Source: Polynucleobacter necessarius (GTDB lineage Bacteria > Pseudomonadota > Gammaproteobacteria > Burkholderiales > Burkholderiaceae). Taken from it: a stretch of DNA of 64,000 nucleotides. The stretch is from assembly GCF_900095205.1 (NCBI RefSeq), contig NZ_LT606951.1, positions 248,001 to 312,000 on the forward strand, given 5' to 3'. Each line of letters begins with the position of its first letter. Positions within the stretch are counted from its first letter, which is position 1. Below, piece by piece: positions 20,021 through 29,880 of this stretch. Made by a program: the position numbers and the translations under genes. The notes under the pieces are model-generated. The model was not told the DNA's origin. It made no database searches and saw only the letters and a list, made by a program, of their open reading frames with translations.

Positions 20021-20590
20021 TTAGAGTAAACGGGCTCGAGAGGGGCAGTTGTTTTCGCTCCATTGCCATGAACCTCCAAAACTACAGGCCTCATCATTTA
20101 ATTTAGCAAGCTCAGAAAAATGATCAAGATCATGATCATGTAGTAAAGCAATTGTTAGGGCATCACTTTTAATAAATTCGCTATTACTTCCTTCTTCATA
20201 AATTGTTTGGTTTGCCGTACCAACAATATAAACATTGCCATTTTCATCGCTCAAAGCACTCTGAGGATAAATTGAATGACCGCATTGTGTGATCAGTTCA
20301 TACCCTTGTTTGCTTGGGTTCATCCGAGCAATCCAAGGAGTGGCATCTAAGGTAATGAAGACGCGTTGTGGACCGTTTTAAAAAAAATATCTTCCACGTA
20401 TATCGCAAGCATAGTTGCGTGAAATATATTCATTTAATGCTCTATGCTAAATGATTTGGCCTGGTAGATGATTCTGTTGTGTGAACTCATCGCGCATACG
20501 CCATTGGCCACGACGATCTAGGGCAAGCTAGCCAACACAATCAGGCACATTTGGCCACTTTATCAGCGACCACAGTACTTGATCATCCAT
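20021..20590 (-). pseudogene. Conserved hypothetical protein with in-frame stops
   Basis: Reading from the ATG at 20590 gives MDDQVLWSLIKWPNVPDCVG, then TAG (probably from TGG) and LALDRRGQWRMRDEF, a pattern seen in a conserved Burkholderiales family of unknown function. After a frame change near 20455 the sequence ALNEYISRNYACDIRGRYFF runs to a TAA near 20380, then NGPQRVFITLDATPWIARMN in the same frame to 20021. I cannot name the family with confidence. Two or more stops indicate decay. Its upstream neighbour on this strand is also broken. Confidence 0.7.
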
Positions 20591-20595
20591 AATAT

Positions 20596-21034
20596 TTAAT
20601 GGGGGCCGTGCGGTGTAGAGGGGGAATCGAAGGTTTCTTCAGTAGAGTGACTGGCATGTAAATGGGCTATACGCCAGCCAGCACTATCCTGAAGAAGGAC
20701 TAGGGTGATATTGAGAAAAAATTCCGCTTCTATCTGATCGGCTCTGAGATGAACTGCTTCAGTAGTGTCATGTATAGCGGCTCCTAATTATTGAATGGCT
20801 AATGCAAGCAATCGGCTCCAAAAATAGGGGTTGCTTGCTAAGAAGTCTTTCTAAGCCTTTGCGAATTTCTGCATGCCTAGTAAGCGATGACCTTCAGAAA
20901 GAACGCAGGTAATAGAGTCATCGTCCAGCCAGATATATCTCTAAGGCACCCTGAACATCCCGATGTCTCAGGGCATCTTGCCACGCCTCTACAACATCGT
21001 TAGCATTATGAAAGAGTCTGGCAAGTTTGGACAT
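20596..21034 (-). pseudogene. NTF2/SnoaL-like (DUF4440-type) protein, broken
   Basis: The ATG at 21034 reads MSKLARLFHNANDVVEAWQD and ALRHRDVQGALEIYL, then a frame change near 20930 is needed to read DDDSITCVLSEGHRLLGMQK. A further change is needed to reach the conserved C-terminal strand DSAGWRIAHLHASHSTEE, ending at TAA 20596-20598. The layout of the cone-shaped SnoaL/NTF2 fold (helical start, sheet with WRI.H.H) is recognisable. The substrate or partner is unknown. It ends 6 bases before the next broken gene on the same strand. Confidence 0.7.
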
Positions 21035-21051
21035 GGCTTACTTTTCTTGAG

Positions 21052-22089
21052 TTATGACTGCAATGACTTGAGTGTAGCGAATACTTGTTCAGGAAGAATG
21101 TCATTTAAGCAATTTAAATGACCTAATGGGCACTCTTTTTTGTGGCAAGGACTGCATGGTAGATTCAGCCAAAGCACTTTGGCTTTGTTAGAAAGTGGCG
21201 GCGTATGGGATGGGTCGCTCGACCCAAATATAGCAACCTGAGGCGTTTGCAGTGCTGCTGCTATGTGCATTAAACCCGAATCGTTGCTGATAACTGCTTT
21301 GCTCATGCCAATCAGGGCAATAGCCTCATCAAGAGTGGTACTGCCGCACCAGTTGTGAATGTTGCCTACTTGCTGGGCTTTAGTGCAAATTTCGTTAGTT
21401 AGCTCAAGATCATCTTTGCCTCCTAAGAGAATGAATTGGGCGCTTGGATTTTGGGCAACTAATTTTTGGGCTAACTCGGCAAAGTGACTTGTTGGCCACC
21501 GTTTGGTTGGACCATATTCAGCGCCAGGGCACATGATGTAGGTGCAGTCAGGATCAACATTATCGTTATGTAATTTATTTTGAACCGATTCTTTTGCGGT
21601 TGCTGAAACTTGTAATTTGGGTTCCAGATTACTTTCTGTTGTATCTTGCTCGCTTTTCAGTAGTTGACTCAATGCAAGATAGTGCTCAACCATAGGCGGC
21701 CGATTAATTTTGCTTGGATTTTCTAAGAAGAGATTGATTAAACCGAAGCGCATTTCACCGCGATAGCCTATACGAATAGGGATATTGGCCAACCATGGAA
21801 TCAGTGCCGATTTAAAGCTATTGGGTAATATAAAACAGGCTTGATATTTTTTTGCTGATAATTCTTTGGCGATTTGCTTGCGTAGATTCCACTGTAATTG
21901 TTTGTGCTCAAACTTTGCTTCGATTACTTCAGAAACTTCAGGGCAGGCTCGATAAATAGGTGCTACCCAAGTGCTGGCAAGTACATCAATGTGTGATTCT
22001 GGGAATTGATCTTTGAGTTTTGCCAGTAAAGGCTGAGTCATTACAGCATCCCCAATCCAATTGGGGGCGACAATCAAAATACCGTGCAT
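21052..22089 (-). CDS. waaF: Lipopolysaccharide heptosyltransferase II
   Basis: The 345-residue GT9 protein begins ILIVAPNWIGDAVMTQPLL, the ADP-heptose transferase N-terminus. It has MCPGAEYGPTKRWP in the nucleotide-sugar site and ISNDSGLMHIAAALQTPQVA near residue 257. A cysteine-rich tail (CSPCHKKECPLGHLNCL) is typical of WaaF. The enzyme adds the second heptose of the LPS inner core at the cytoplasmic face of the inner membrane. It is the last gene of a leftward unit with the zinc-finger gene and ilvE. Confidence 0.93.
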   Translation of the reverse strand: MHGILIVAPNWIGDAVMTQPLLAKLKDQFPESHIDVLASTWVAPIYRACPEVSEVIEAKFEHKQLQWNLRKQIAKELSAKKYQACFILPNSFKSALIPWLANIPIRIGYRGEMRFGLINLFLENPSKINRPPMVEHYLALSQLLKSEQDTTESNLEPKLQVSATAKESVQNKLHNDNVDPDCTYIMCPGAEYGPTKRWPTSHFAELAQKLVAQNPSAQFILLGGKDDLELTNEICTKAQQVGNIHNWCGSTTLDEAIALIGMSKAVISNDSGLMHIAAALQTPQVAIFGSSDPSHTPPLSNKAKVLWLNLPCSPCHKKECPLGHLNCLNDILPEQVFATLKSLQS

Positions 22090-22102
22090 GTATGTTTATA
22101 GA

Positions 22103-22127
22103 ATCAGCGTCTTTACAAGACGCTGAT
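22103..22127. repeat. Intergenic hairpin between the zinc-finger gene and waaF
   Basis: ATCAGCGTCTT and AAGACGCTGAT are perfect 11-base arms around TAC. No strong T-run follows in the leftward direction of the operon, so it may be a weak terminator or RNA stability element rather than a full stop. Confidence 0.5.
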
Positions 22128-22131
22128 GGAC

Positions 22132-22320
22132 TTAATGACCGTGTGGCTCAGTGCCGGGAATAAGTTTGTACTCTGCGCCACAATAAGGGCATTTAGCTTC
22201 GCCGGTTTTAGTAATGTCCAGAAAGACTCGGGGGTGTGAGTTCCAAGCTGGAGTTTGGTTGGTGGGACAGTGCAGAGGTAAATCTTTACCATCCACTATT
22301 ACTGCTTGAGTCTGAGTCAT
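22132..22320 (-). CDS. CHCC-type zinc-finger protein
   Basis: The start at 22320 (MTQTQAVIVDGKDLPLHCP) gives a 62-residue protein. The predicted zinc ligands are in LHCP, SHPRVFLD and CPYCGAEY, the C-H-C-C arrangement of the small family related to the NDUFS6 complex I subunit. It is commonly encoded next to ilvE or waaF in betaproteobacteria. Its role is not settled. It follows ilvE closely. Confidence 0.85.
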   Translation of the reverse strand: MTQTQAVIVDGKDLPLHCPTNQTPAWNSHPRVFLDITKTGEAKCPYCGAEYKLIPGTEPHGH

Positions 22321-22343
22321 ATGCTTTTTCCTGAGTCCTGAAA

Positions 22344-23267
22344 TTACTTCACGTAAGTGAGCCAAGATTTGTATTTATCATTTCTGCCATACACTGCATC
22401 AAAATACGTTTTTTGAATCTTTTCAGTAATGGGACCACGTTTACCATCTCCAATGGTGCGGTCATCCAATTCGCGGATAGGAGTAACTTCAGCAGCGGTA
22501 CCGGTGAAGAAAGTTTCATCAGCGGAATAGATCTCATCGCGAGTAATACGTTTCTCACGTAACTCGAGACCGAGATCTTTTACGATCTCAATAATGGAGT
22601 CGCGAGTAATGCCATCTAAGCATGATGCTAAATCCGGTGTATACACAATTCCATCGCTCACCATAAAGACGTTTTCGCCTGAACCTTCAGAGACATACCC
22701 TTCGGTATCGAGCAACAAGGCCTCATCATATCCATTAGCAGTAACTTCTTGGTTGGCCAAAATGGAGTTGATGTAATAACCAGAAGCCTTAGCGCGCACA
22801 AGTGAGGAGTTTACAAAATGGCGGGTAAATGAGGAAGTTTTAACCCGGATACCCTTATTAAGCCCATCTTCACCCAAATAGGCACCCCATTCCCATGCTG
22901 CAATTGAGGTATGAATAGTATTTCCTTTGGGGGAAATACCCAGCTTTTGGGAGCCAATGAAGATAATGGGGCGAATGTAGCAAGTTTCTAGCTTATTGCT
23001 ATTAACCACATCAATAATCCCCTTGCTGATCTCTTCTCGACTGTAGGGCATGTTCATTTGGAAGATCTTGGTGCCATTAAACAGGCGCTTTACATGCTCT
23101 GGGAGTCGGAAAATGGCTGTTCCCTGGGGGGTTTTGTAGGCACGGATACCCTCAAACACCCCCATTCCGTAATGTAGGCTGTGTGTTAACACGTGAACAT
23201 TGGCCTCGCGCCAAGGAATTAGCTTCCCATCAGTCCAAATAAATCCATCGCGGTCGGACATCGACAT
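22344..23267 (-). CDS. ilvE: Branched-chain amino acid aminotransferase
   Basis: The 307-residue fold-type IV PLP enzyme interconverts Val, Leu and Ile with their 2-oxo acids. Diagnostic segments are DGKLIPWREANVHVLTHSLH, GMGVFEGIRAY, RPIIFIGSQ, the PLP-lysine region VRAKASGYYINSI and GYVSEGSGENVFMV. TGTAAEVTPIRELDDRTIG lies near the C-terminus. Either Met1 or Met3 could be the start. It leads a leftward unit with the zinc-finger gene and waaF. Confidence 0.94.
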   Translation of the reverse strand: MSMSDRDGFIWTDGKLIPWREANVHVLTHSLHYGMGVFEGIRAYKTPQGTAIFRLPEHVKRLFNGTKIFQMNMPYSREEISKGIIDVVNSNKLETCYIRPIIFIGSQKLGISPKGNTIHTSIAAWEWGAYLGEDGLNKGIRVKTSSFTRHFVNSSLVRAKASGYYINSILANQEVTANGYDEALLLDTEGYVSEGSGENVFMVSDGIVYTPDLASCLDGITRDSIIEIVKDLGLELREKRITRDEIYSADETFFTGTAAEVTPIRELDDRTIGDGKRGPITEKIQKTYFDAVYGRNDKYKSWLTYVK

Positions 23268-23478
23268 TTTCTTTACCTTTTGTGTCTGTTAAGTATCTGT
23301 AAAAAACGGTTTACGCAGGCCACTTGGCAGGCAGATTTTGCTTTATCAGCCAAGAATGCATTTAAGCCCTTATTGTAGAGCAGGCGGGACGGTCTGTCGG
23401 CTCGGATCTTCAGGGGTGGAGAGGCTAGAGCATTTAGAATGGAGATCTCCCCATAAACCAACTTATTTACTCAATCTC

Positions 23479-24690
23479 ATGCCGGAATCCTTATTTAAAG
23501 TTAAGCGTTTAAGTGAATTAGTTCACTCAGGTCAATTAAAGGGTAAGCGGGTTTTAATTCGTGCCGATTTAAATGTTCCACAAGATGAGGCGGGAAATAT
23601 TACTGAGGACACACGCATACGCGCATCTATGCCAGCGGTTCAGATGTGTTTAGATGCTGGAGCGGCAGTAATGGTGACTTCTCATTTAGGTCGTCCTACT
23701 GAGGGGCAATTTAAACCAGAAGATAGCTTGGCTCCTGTAGCGGACCGCATAGCCGCTTTGTTGAGTCGTAAGGTGCTTCTAATTAGTGAGTGGGTTGATG
23801 GTGGTTTTGAAATAAATCCAGGTGAAGTGGTTCTCCTAGAGAACTGCCGATTAAACGTCGGCGAGAAAAAGAACAGCGACGAATTATCTAAAAAGATTGC
23901 TGCGTTATGCGATGTCTATGTCAATGATGCATTTGGAACTGCGCATCGTGCAGAGGCAACTACTAATGGTGTGGCTAAATTTGCGCCGATAGCTTGTGCA
24001 GGCCCGCTAATGGCGGCCGAATTGGATGCCCTTAGTCGTGCGCTTGCTAGTCCAAAGCGCCCCTTGGTGGCAATTGTGGCTGGCTCTAAAGTTTCTTCTA
24101 AGCTCACCATATTGAAAGCCTTATCCGAAAAAGTAGACGAACTAATTGTTGGTGGGGGTATCGCTAATACATTCATGTTGGCTAAAGGTTTGCCTATTGG
24201 TAAATCACTTGCTGAGCCTGATTTAGTCGATGAGGCTATAGAAATTATGGAGATCATGGAAAAGCGTGGCGCTCATGTGCCTATTCCTGAAGATGTGGTT
24301 GTTGCCAATGAACTCTCCCCGCTGGCTCGAGCAAACCGCGTGCCTGCAGACCAAGTTGCTGAAGATGACATGATTCTAGATATTGGTCCAAAGACAGCCG
24401 CTCGCTTATCCATCATGCTTGCTCATGCAGGCACGATTGTTTGGAATGGCCCATTGGGCATATTTGAAATCGATCAATTTGGTGGCGGCACAAAAATGTT
24501 GGCTGCTGCAATTGCGCATTCACCGGCATTTTCTATTGCTGGCGGTGGCGACACTTTGGCAGCCATTGCTAAATACGGTATAGAAAATCAAGTGGATTAC
24601 ATTTCTACTGGCGGTGGCGCCTTCTTGGAATTCTTAGAAGGCAAAACTTTGCCAGCCTTTGCAGTACTAGCTGAAAGAGCGAAAGACTAA
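23479..24690 (+). CDS. pgk: Phosphoglycerate kinase
   Basis: The start at 23479 ([20 protein letters not shown]) yields 403 residues, close to the usual 390-400. The longer upstream reading lacks homology. Family motifs include [54 protein letters not shown] and the nucleotide loop [15 protein letters not shown] near the end. The enzyme makes ATP from 1,3-bisphosphoglycerate in glycolysis. It heads a rightward block pgk-pyk-fba. Confidence 0.95.
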   Translation: MPESLFKVKRLSELVHSGQLKGKRVLIRADLNVPQDEAGNITEDTRIRASMPAVQMCLDAGAAVMVTSHLGRPTEGQFKPEDSLAPVADRIAALLSRKVLLISEWVDGGFEINPGEVVLLENCRLNVGEKKNSDELSKKIAALCDVYVNDAFGTAHRAEATTNGVAKFAPIACAGPLMAAELDALSRALASPKRPLVAIVAGSKVSSKLTILKALSEKVDELIVGGGIANTFMLAKGLPIGKSLAEPDLVDEAIEIMEIMEKRGAHVPIPEDVVVANELSPLARANRVPADQVAEDDMILDIGPKTAARLSIMLAHAGTIVWNGPLGIFEIDQFGGGTKMLAAAIAHSPAFSIAGGGDTLAAIAKYGIENQVDYISTGGGAFLEFLEGKTLPAFAVLAERAKD

Positions 24691-24694
24691 ATAT

Positions 24695-26131
24695 ATGTTG
24701 AGAGCAACTAAGATCATTGCAACTCTGGGTCCGGCCTCGGAAAAGCCAGATGTTTTGCGTGAAATGATCCGTGCTGGCGTTGATGTAGTGCGAATGAATT
24801 TCTCTCACGGTACCGTAGCAGATCATAAAGCACGCCGTGATTTGGTACGTAGCATCTCTACCGAGGTGGGTAAAGAAGTGGGCATTATGACCGACTTACA
24901 AGGTCCTAAAATTCGGGTTGGTAAATTTACTGATAACAAAATTCAGCTCATAGAGGATGATCACTTTACTCTTGATGTAGCCTGTGAATTGGGCAATCAA
25001 GAGCGAGTTGGTCTTGATTACAAAGAACTGCCAAACGATGTCAAGCCAGGCGATCGTCTTTTATTGAATGACGGTTTAGTAGTGTTGCGAGTTGAAGGCG
25101 TCAAAGGTGGCGAAATCTTTACTATTGTTGAGCAGGGCGGCCCTCTCTCTAATAACAAAGGCATCAATCGTGCTGGCGGCGGTTTAACTGCCCCCGCTCT
25201 GACTGAAAAAGATGTTGCTGATTTAGATGCCGCAATTGCCATGGGAGTGGATTTCTTGGCAATCAGCTTCCCTAAAGACGGTGCTGATATGGCCTATGCC
25301 CGTCAGTTGGCTGATGCCGCTAGCGCCAAGTATGGTGTCGGCAAAGTTAAAACGATTGCCAAGGTAGAGCGCGCTGAAGCAATAGAGCCTGAAGCCCTTA
25401 AAAGTATTATTGCCGAGAGCGATGGCATCATGGTTGCTCGTGGTGATTTGGCTATTGAAGTTGGGAATGCTGCGGTGCCGGCTTTACAAAAACGCATGAT
25501 TGCATGGGCACGTGAAGCGGACAAATTCACGATTACAGCTACGCAAATGATGGAGTCCATGATTAATGCGCCAGTTCCGACGCGCGCAGAAGTCAGCGAC
25601 GTAGCGAATGCAGTATTGGATGGTACGGATGCAGTAATGTTATCTGCTGAGTCTGCTGCGGGTATGTATCCAGTGCAAACTATTAAAGCGATGGCAGAGA
25701 TTTGTGTTGAAGCAGAAAAGTCAGATCGCGTGAAGCTCGATACTGACTTCATGGATAAAACCTTTACCCGTATTGACCAAACGATTGCCTTAGGTGCTTT
25801 ATTTACAGCACACCATCTCAATGCCAATGCTATTGCTGCATTGACTGATTCAGGCTCAACGGCAATTTGGATGAGTCGTCACAATATTCATGTGCCGATA
25901 TTTGCTTTGACTTCAAAGATTGCTACGCAACGTGCTTTAAGTGCTTATCGTAATGTCACTCCAATTGGCTTGGACTACACCAAAGATCGTGACACCGCAT
26001 TGCAAGAGGTAGAAGCTTGCTTAAAAAAATCAGGCGCTGTTAAAAAAGGCGATACCGTTGTGCTGACCTCTGGTGAGCCCATGGGTGAGCCTGGTGGTAC
26101 CAATACACTCAAGATTGTGCATGTGAAGTAA
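24695..26131 (+). CDS. pyk: Pyruvate kinase
   Basis: The 478-residue protein starts four bases after pgk. N-terminal MLRATKIIATLGPASEKP, NFSHG, MTDLQGPKIRVGKF and IAISFPKDGADM mark the beta-barrel catalytic domain. TIAKVERAEAIEP carries the catalytic lysine, and MVARGDLAIEVGN and TATQMMESMI follow. It converts phosphoenolpyruvate and ADP to pyruvate and ATP. Coupling with pgk is evident from the spacing. Confidence 0.96.
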   Translation: MLRATKIIATLGPASEKPDVLREMIRAGVDVVRMNFSHGTVADHKARRDLVRSISTEVGKEVGIMTDLQGPKIRVGKFTDNKIQLIEDDHFTLDVACELGNQERVGLDYKELPNDVKPGDRLLLNDGLVVLRVEGVKGGEIFTIVEQGGPLSNNKGINRAGGGLTAPALTEKDVADLDAAIAMGVDFLAISFPKDGADMAYARQLADAASAKYGVGKVKTIAKVERAEAIEPEALKSIIAESDGIMVARGDLAIEVGNAAVPALQKRMIAWAREADKFTITATQMMESMINAPVPTRAEVSDVANAVLDGTDAVMLSAESAAGMYPVQTIKAMAEICVEAEKSDRVKLDTDFMDKTFTRIDQTIALGALFTAHHLNANAIAALTDSGSTAIWMSRHNIHVPIFALTSKIATQRALSAYRNVTPIGLDYTKDRDTALQEVEACLKKSGAVKKGDTVVLTSGEPMGEPGGTNTLKIVHVK

Positions 26132-26187
26132 TCCACATTTAAAGCAAATTTATTTAAACCCAAATTACCATTCAATAAGAGAACATT

Positions 26188-27252
26188 ATGGCTTTAGTAT
26201 CTTTAAGACAACTCTTGGATCATGCTGCAGAAAACGGATATGGTCTGCCAGCATTTAATGTAAATAATCTAGAGCAAGTAACGGCAATTATGGAGGCAGC
26301 TAACGAGGCTGATTCTCCCGTCATCATGCAAGCTTCTGCAGGGGCTCGTAAATATGCTGGAGAAGCATTTTTGCGCCATTTGATTTCTGCGGCTGTTGAA
26401 GCTTACCCACATATTCCAGTAGTCATGCACCAGGACCATGGTCAGAGCCCTGCGGTATGTATGGCAGCGATCAAGAGTGGTTTTACCAGCGTAATGATGG
26501 ATGGCTCTTTAGAAGCTGATGGCAAAACTGTTGCTAGCTATGAGTACAACGTGGATGTTTCCAAGGAGGTAGTGAAGTTTTCTCATTCAATTGGAGTTAC
26601 GGTTGAGGCAGAACTAGGGGTATTAGGCTCCTTAGAAACAATGAAAGGCGACAAGGAAGATGGCCATGGTGCTGATGGCACGATGACTCGCGAGCAATTG
26701 TTAACAGATGTTGAGCAAGCGGCTGATTTTGTGAAGGCGACGCAGTGCGATGCTTTAGCGATTGCAATTGGTACTAGCCATGGTGCTTACAAGTTTAGTA
26801 AAAAACCAACAGGCGACATTTTGGCTATCGACCGAATTAAGGAAATTCATGCACGTATTCCAAATACACATCTAGTAATGCATGGCTCATCAAGTGTTCC
26901 TCAGGAATTGCTGGCCGAGATCCGTGAGTTTGGTGGCGATATGAAAGAGACTTATGGTGTGCCTGTTGAAGAGATTCAAGAGGGCATTAAGAATGGCGTA
27001 CGCAAAATTAATATCGATACAGATATACGCTTGGCAATGACGGGGGCGATTCGTCGTTACTTTATCGAAAATCCAAGCAAGTTTGACCCGCGCGATTATT
27101 TAAAGCCGGCCCGTGAAGCTGCGAAGAAGATTTGTATTGCACGGTTTCAGGCTTTTGGTTCAGCTGGCCAAGCTTCCAAAATTAAACCCATTCTCTTAGA
27201 GAAGATGGCTGAGCTTTATAAGAGCGGTAAATTAATTCAAATTGTGAAGTGA
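26188..27252 (+). CDS. fba: Fructose-bisphosphate aldolase, class II
   Basis: The 354-residue zinc enzyme opens [20 protein letters not shown]. It has [10 protein letters not shown], the catalytic and metal segment [11 protein letters not shown] (His and Asp), [12 protein letters not shown], and the C-terminal [11 protein letters not shown] and [13 protein letters not shown]. It splits fructose 1,6-bisphosphate to triose phosphates or condenses them in gluconeogenesis. It follows pyk by 56 bases and precedes purC by 7. Confidence 0.95.
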   Translation: MALVSLRQLLDHAAENGYGLPAFNVNNLEQVTAIMEAANEADSPVIMQASAGARKYAGEAFLRHLISAAVEAYPHIPVVMHQDHGQSPAVCMAAIKSGFTSVMMDGSLEADGKTVASYEYNVDVSKEVVKFSHSIGVTVEAELGVLGSLETMKGDKEDGHGADGTMTREQLLTDVEQAADFVKATQCDALAIAIGTSHGAYKFSKKPTGDILAIDRIKEIHARIPNTHLVMHGSSSVPQELLAEIREFGGDMKETYGVPVEEIQEGIKNGVRKINIDTDIRLAMTGAIRRYFIENPSKFDPRDYLKPAREAAKKICIARFQAFGSAGQASKIKPILLEKMAELYKSGKLIQIVK

Positions 27253-27259
27253 TTTAAAT

Positions 27260-28156
27260 ATGCCTGCTTTATACGCTACCTCTATTAAATCCTTACCCCT
27301 ATTATCGAAAGGTAAAGTGCGAGATGTATATGCATTAGATGATGATAAGTTGTTAATGATTACAACTGACCGACTCTCTGCATTTGATGTGGTGATGGGT
27401 GAGTCTATTCCCGAAAAGGGTGTAGTGTTAAACCAAATGGCTAATTTTTGGTTTAATAAATTAGCTTCAGTGATTCCAAACCATTTGACTGGCATGGATC
27501 CAGCTACGGTAGTAGCTGCCGACGAGGTAGAGCAGGTGAAAGGTCGTGCTGTAGTTGCTAAACGTTTAAAGCCGATTTTGGTAGAGGCTGTTGTACGTGG
27601 CTATTTAGCTGGTAGCGGCTGGAAAGATTACAAAGAAGCTGGCAAGGTTTGTGGAATTGCTTTGCCGAAAGGCTTAGAGAACGCTCAAAAATTGCCCGAG
27701 CCCATCTTTACTCCTGCGGCTAAAGCTGAATTTGGTCGGCATGATGAAAACATCTCATTTGAAAAAGTAGTTAAATTAATCGGTGAAAAGTTAGCCAACC
27801 AAATTCGGGAGGTAAGCATTCGACTGTATAAAGAAGCCTCTGAATTCGCTGCTACTCGTGGAATCATTATTGCTGATACCAAGTTTGAGTTTGGCTTAGA
27901 TGCTACTGGCGAATTGGTCCTAATGGACGAGATCCTTACTGCTGATTCTTCTCGCTTCTGGCCTGCAGAAACCTACTATGTGGGTTCAAACCCACCTTCT
28001 TATGACAAGCAATTTGTGCGTGACTGGTTAGAGACGGCGATGGTAAATGGTAAGCCTTGGCCCAAAACAGCCCCTGCACCGCAATTGCCTGCAGATGTTG
28101 TTCAAAAAACTGCCCAAAAGTATCGCGAAGCGCTCACACGTCTAACTCAGGGATAA
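27260..28156 (+). CDS. purC: SAICAR synthetase
   Basis: The 298-residue enzyme joins aspartate to CAIR in de novo purine synthesis. Motifs are [76 protein letters not shown] and [11 protein letters not shown]. Length is that of the eukaryote-like longer PurC found in many proteobacteria. It lies between fba and purE in a rightward operon. Confidence 0.95.
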   Translation: MPALYATSIKSLPLLSKGKVRDVYALDDDKLLMITTDRLSAFDVVMGESIPEKGVVLNQMANFWFNKLASVIPNHLTGMDPATVVAADEVEQVKGRAVVAKRLKPILVEAVVRGYLAGSGWKDYKEAGKVCGIALPKGLENAQKLPEPIFTPAAKAEFGRHDENISFEKVVKLIGEKLANQIREVSIRLYKEASEFAATRGIIIADTKFEFGLDATGELVLMDEILTADSSRFWPAETYYVGSNPPSYDKQFVRDWLETAMVNGKPWPKTAPAPQLPADVVQKTAQKYREALTRLTQG

Positions 28157-28194
28157 TAGAGGCCTTAATAGATATAAAGCATTTGGAGAGGTCG

Positions 28195-28689
28195 ATGAGT
28201 AAGAAGCCAATCGTCGGAATAGTGATGGGATCCAATTCAGATTGGGACACCATGCAGCACGCCGCCCAAATGCTTGAGCAATTTGGCATTGCTCATGAGG
28301 CAAAAGTGCTCTCCGCGCATCGCATGCCAGATGATATGTTTCAGTATGCTGAAAAGGCTCAAGCTAATGGCTTGCAGGCAATCATTGCTGGAGCAGGTGG
28401 TGCGGCTCATTTACCAGGCATGCTTGCTTCAAAAACAATTGTCCCTGTCTACGGGGTACCGGTTGCCAGTAAATATTTGCGCGGTGAAGATTCTTTATAT
28501 TCAATTGTTCAAATGCCCAAAGGAATTCCAGTTGCTACTTTTGCAATTGGTGAAGCCGGTGCGGCTAATGCTGCCTTGCATGTGATTGCAGGTTTAGCTT
28601 TACATGATGCTGATTTAGCTCAGCGCTTAGAAGATTTTCGTGTGAAACAGTCTGATACCGCACGTTCAATGAATTTGCCGGGATATTAA
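28195..28689 (+). CDS. purE: N5-CAIR mutase PurE
   Basis: The start at 28195 (MSKKPIVGIVMGSNSDWDTM) gives 164 residues. An upstream extension is open but lacks family sequence. GSNSDWDTM, VLSAHRMPDDM with the catalytic histidine, and GAGGAAHLPGMLAS are the class I PurE signatures. It moves the carboxyl group of N5-CAIR to C4 and pairs with PurK immediately downstream. Confidence 0.95.
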   Translation: MSKKPIVGIVMGSNSDWDTMQHAAQMLEQFGIAHEAKVLSAHRMPDDMFQYAEKAQANGLQAIIAGAGGAAHLPGMLASKTIVPVYGVPVASKYLRGEDSLYSIVQMPKGIPVATFAIGEAGAANAALHVIAGLALHDADLAQRLEDFRVKQSDTARSMNLPGY

Positions 28690-28693
28690 TTAA

Positions 28694-29878
28694 ATGGCAG
28701 ATCGTAAGGAACCTATTTTGCCGGGTTCATATCTGGGCATTTTAGGCGGCGGTCAATTGGGGCGCATGTTTACTCAAGCCGCGCAGGCCATGGGTTATAA
28801 GGTTTGTGTTCTAGATCCTGATTCGGATAGTCCGGCCGGCTCTATCGCTGAAAAATTTATTCAAGCGGAGTACACGGATAGTGCTGCTTTAAAAGAAATG
28901 GCTGCGTTGTGCTCGTCAGTGAGTACTGAGTTTGAAAACGTCCCAGCTCAAGCGCTGGATGAATTAGAGGCATTAGGTGTTTTTGTTGCGCCTAGGAGTA
29001 GCTGTGTTTCATTGGCGCAAAACCGTGTGGCAGAGAAAAAATTCTTAGCGACTTGGAAATCTGAAACAAATATTGGCCCAGCCCCTAATTTTGTGATTGA
29101 GCATGACGCTGATATTGCTCACGTGCCTGCTGATCTTTTTCCTGGGATTTTGAAAACTGCTCGTTTGGGTTATGACGGAAAAGGTCAAGCTACTGTTTAT
29201 AACCCAGAAGAATTAACGGCAGCATGGAATGAGTTTGGGCGCGTGCCATGCGTTCTTGAAAAGCGTATGGATTTGGATTTTGAAGTATCGGCTTTAGTAG
29301 TACGTGGCTATGATGATGCGGTGGTGGCTTACCCAGTGGCGCAGAATATTCATCGTGATGGAATCTTGCATACCTCGACAGTGCCAGTGCCATCGCTCAA
29401 GCCTGCTCAAGAGAAAAAAATCATTGATGCAGCAAAGGCGCTGATTCGTAAAATGGATTATGTGGGCGTACTTTGCGTTGAATTTTTTGTTTTGAAAGGT
29501 GGCGACATTATCGCTAATGAAATCGCACCACGCCCTCATAATTCTGGCCATTACACTATGGACGCTTGTGTTAGCAGTCAGTTTGAGCAGCAAGTGAGAG
29601 CAATGGCGAGATTGCCTTTGGGTGATACCCGTCAACTTGCACCCGTATCCATGTTGAACCTATTGGGCGATCTTTGGTTTGAAGGTAGTGAAGATAAAGC
29701 TCGTGAACCTGCTTGGAATAAAGTGCTGGCTCACCCTGATGCTAAGTTGCATCTTTATGGAAAATCTGCTCCACGGATGGGTCGAAAAATGGGGCATATT
29801 AATTGTCTTGGTGAGGCGTTGAACGAAGCTCGCCAAAACTGTGCGGCTGTTGCTACTGAATTAGGCATTGAGCCCTAG
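28694..29878 (+). CDS. purK: N5-CAIR synthetase PurK
   Basis: The 394-residue ATP-grasp enzyme carboxylates AIR with bicarbonate and ATP. It shows GILGGGQLGRMFTQAA near residue 17, TARLGYDGKGQATVY, CVLEKRMDLDFEVSALVVRG and NEIAPRPHNSGHYTMDAC. It starts four bases after purE and is followed at two bases by the tsaC-type gene, so all are likely one transcript. Confidence 0.95.
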   Translation: MADRKEPILPGSYLGILGGGQLGRMFTQAAQAMGYKVCVLDPDSDSPAGSIAEKFIQAEYTDSAALKEMAALCSSVSTEFENVPAQALDELEALGVFVAPRSSCVSLAQNRVAEKKFLATWKSETNIGPAPNFVIEHDADIAHVPADLFPGILKTARLGYDGKGQATVYNPEELTAAWNEFGRVPCVLEKRMDLDFEVSALVVRGYDDAVVAYPVAQNIHRDGILHTSTVPVPSLKPAQEKKIIDAAKALIRKMDYVGVLCVEFFVLKGGDIIANEIAPRPHNSGHYTMDACVSSQFEQQVRAMARLPLGDTRQLAPVSMLNLLGDLWFEGSEDKAREPAWNKVLAHPDAKLHLYGKSAPRMGRKMGHINCLGEALNEARQNCAAVATELGIEP

Positions 29879-29880
29879 AA

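Noticed and set aside
23338..23478. Extension of pgk to the upstream ATG at 23338
   Set aside because: The extra 47 residues are unlike PGK, and homology starts right after the ATG at 23479.
28057..28194. Extension of purE upstream into the purC 3' end
   Set aside because: The extra residues are the other-frame shadow of purC; family sequence begins at 28195.
27200..28200. Purine riboswitch or PurR-type leader before purC or purE
   Set aside because: Spacers are only 7 and 38 bases, too short for a riboswitch, and I saw no conserved operator.
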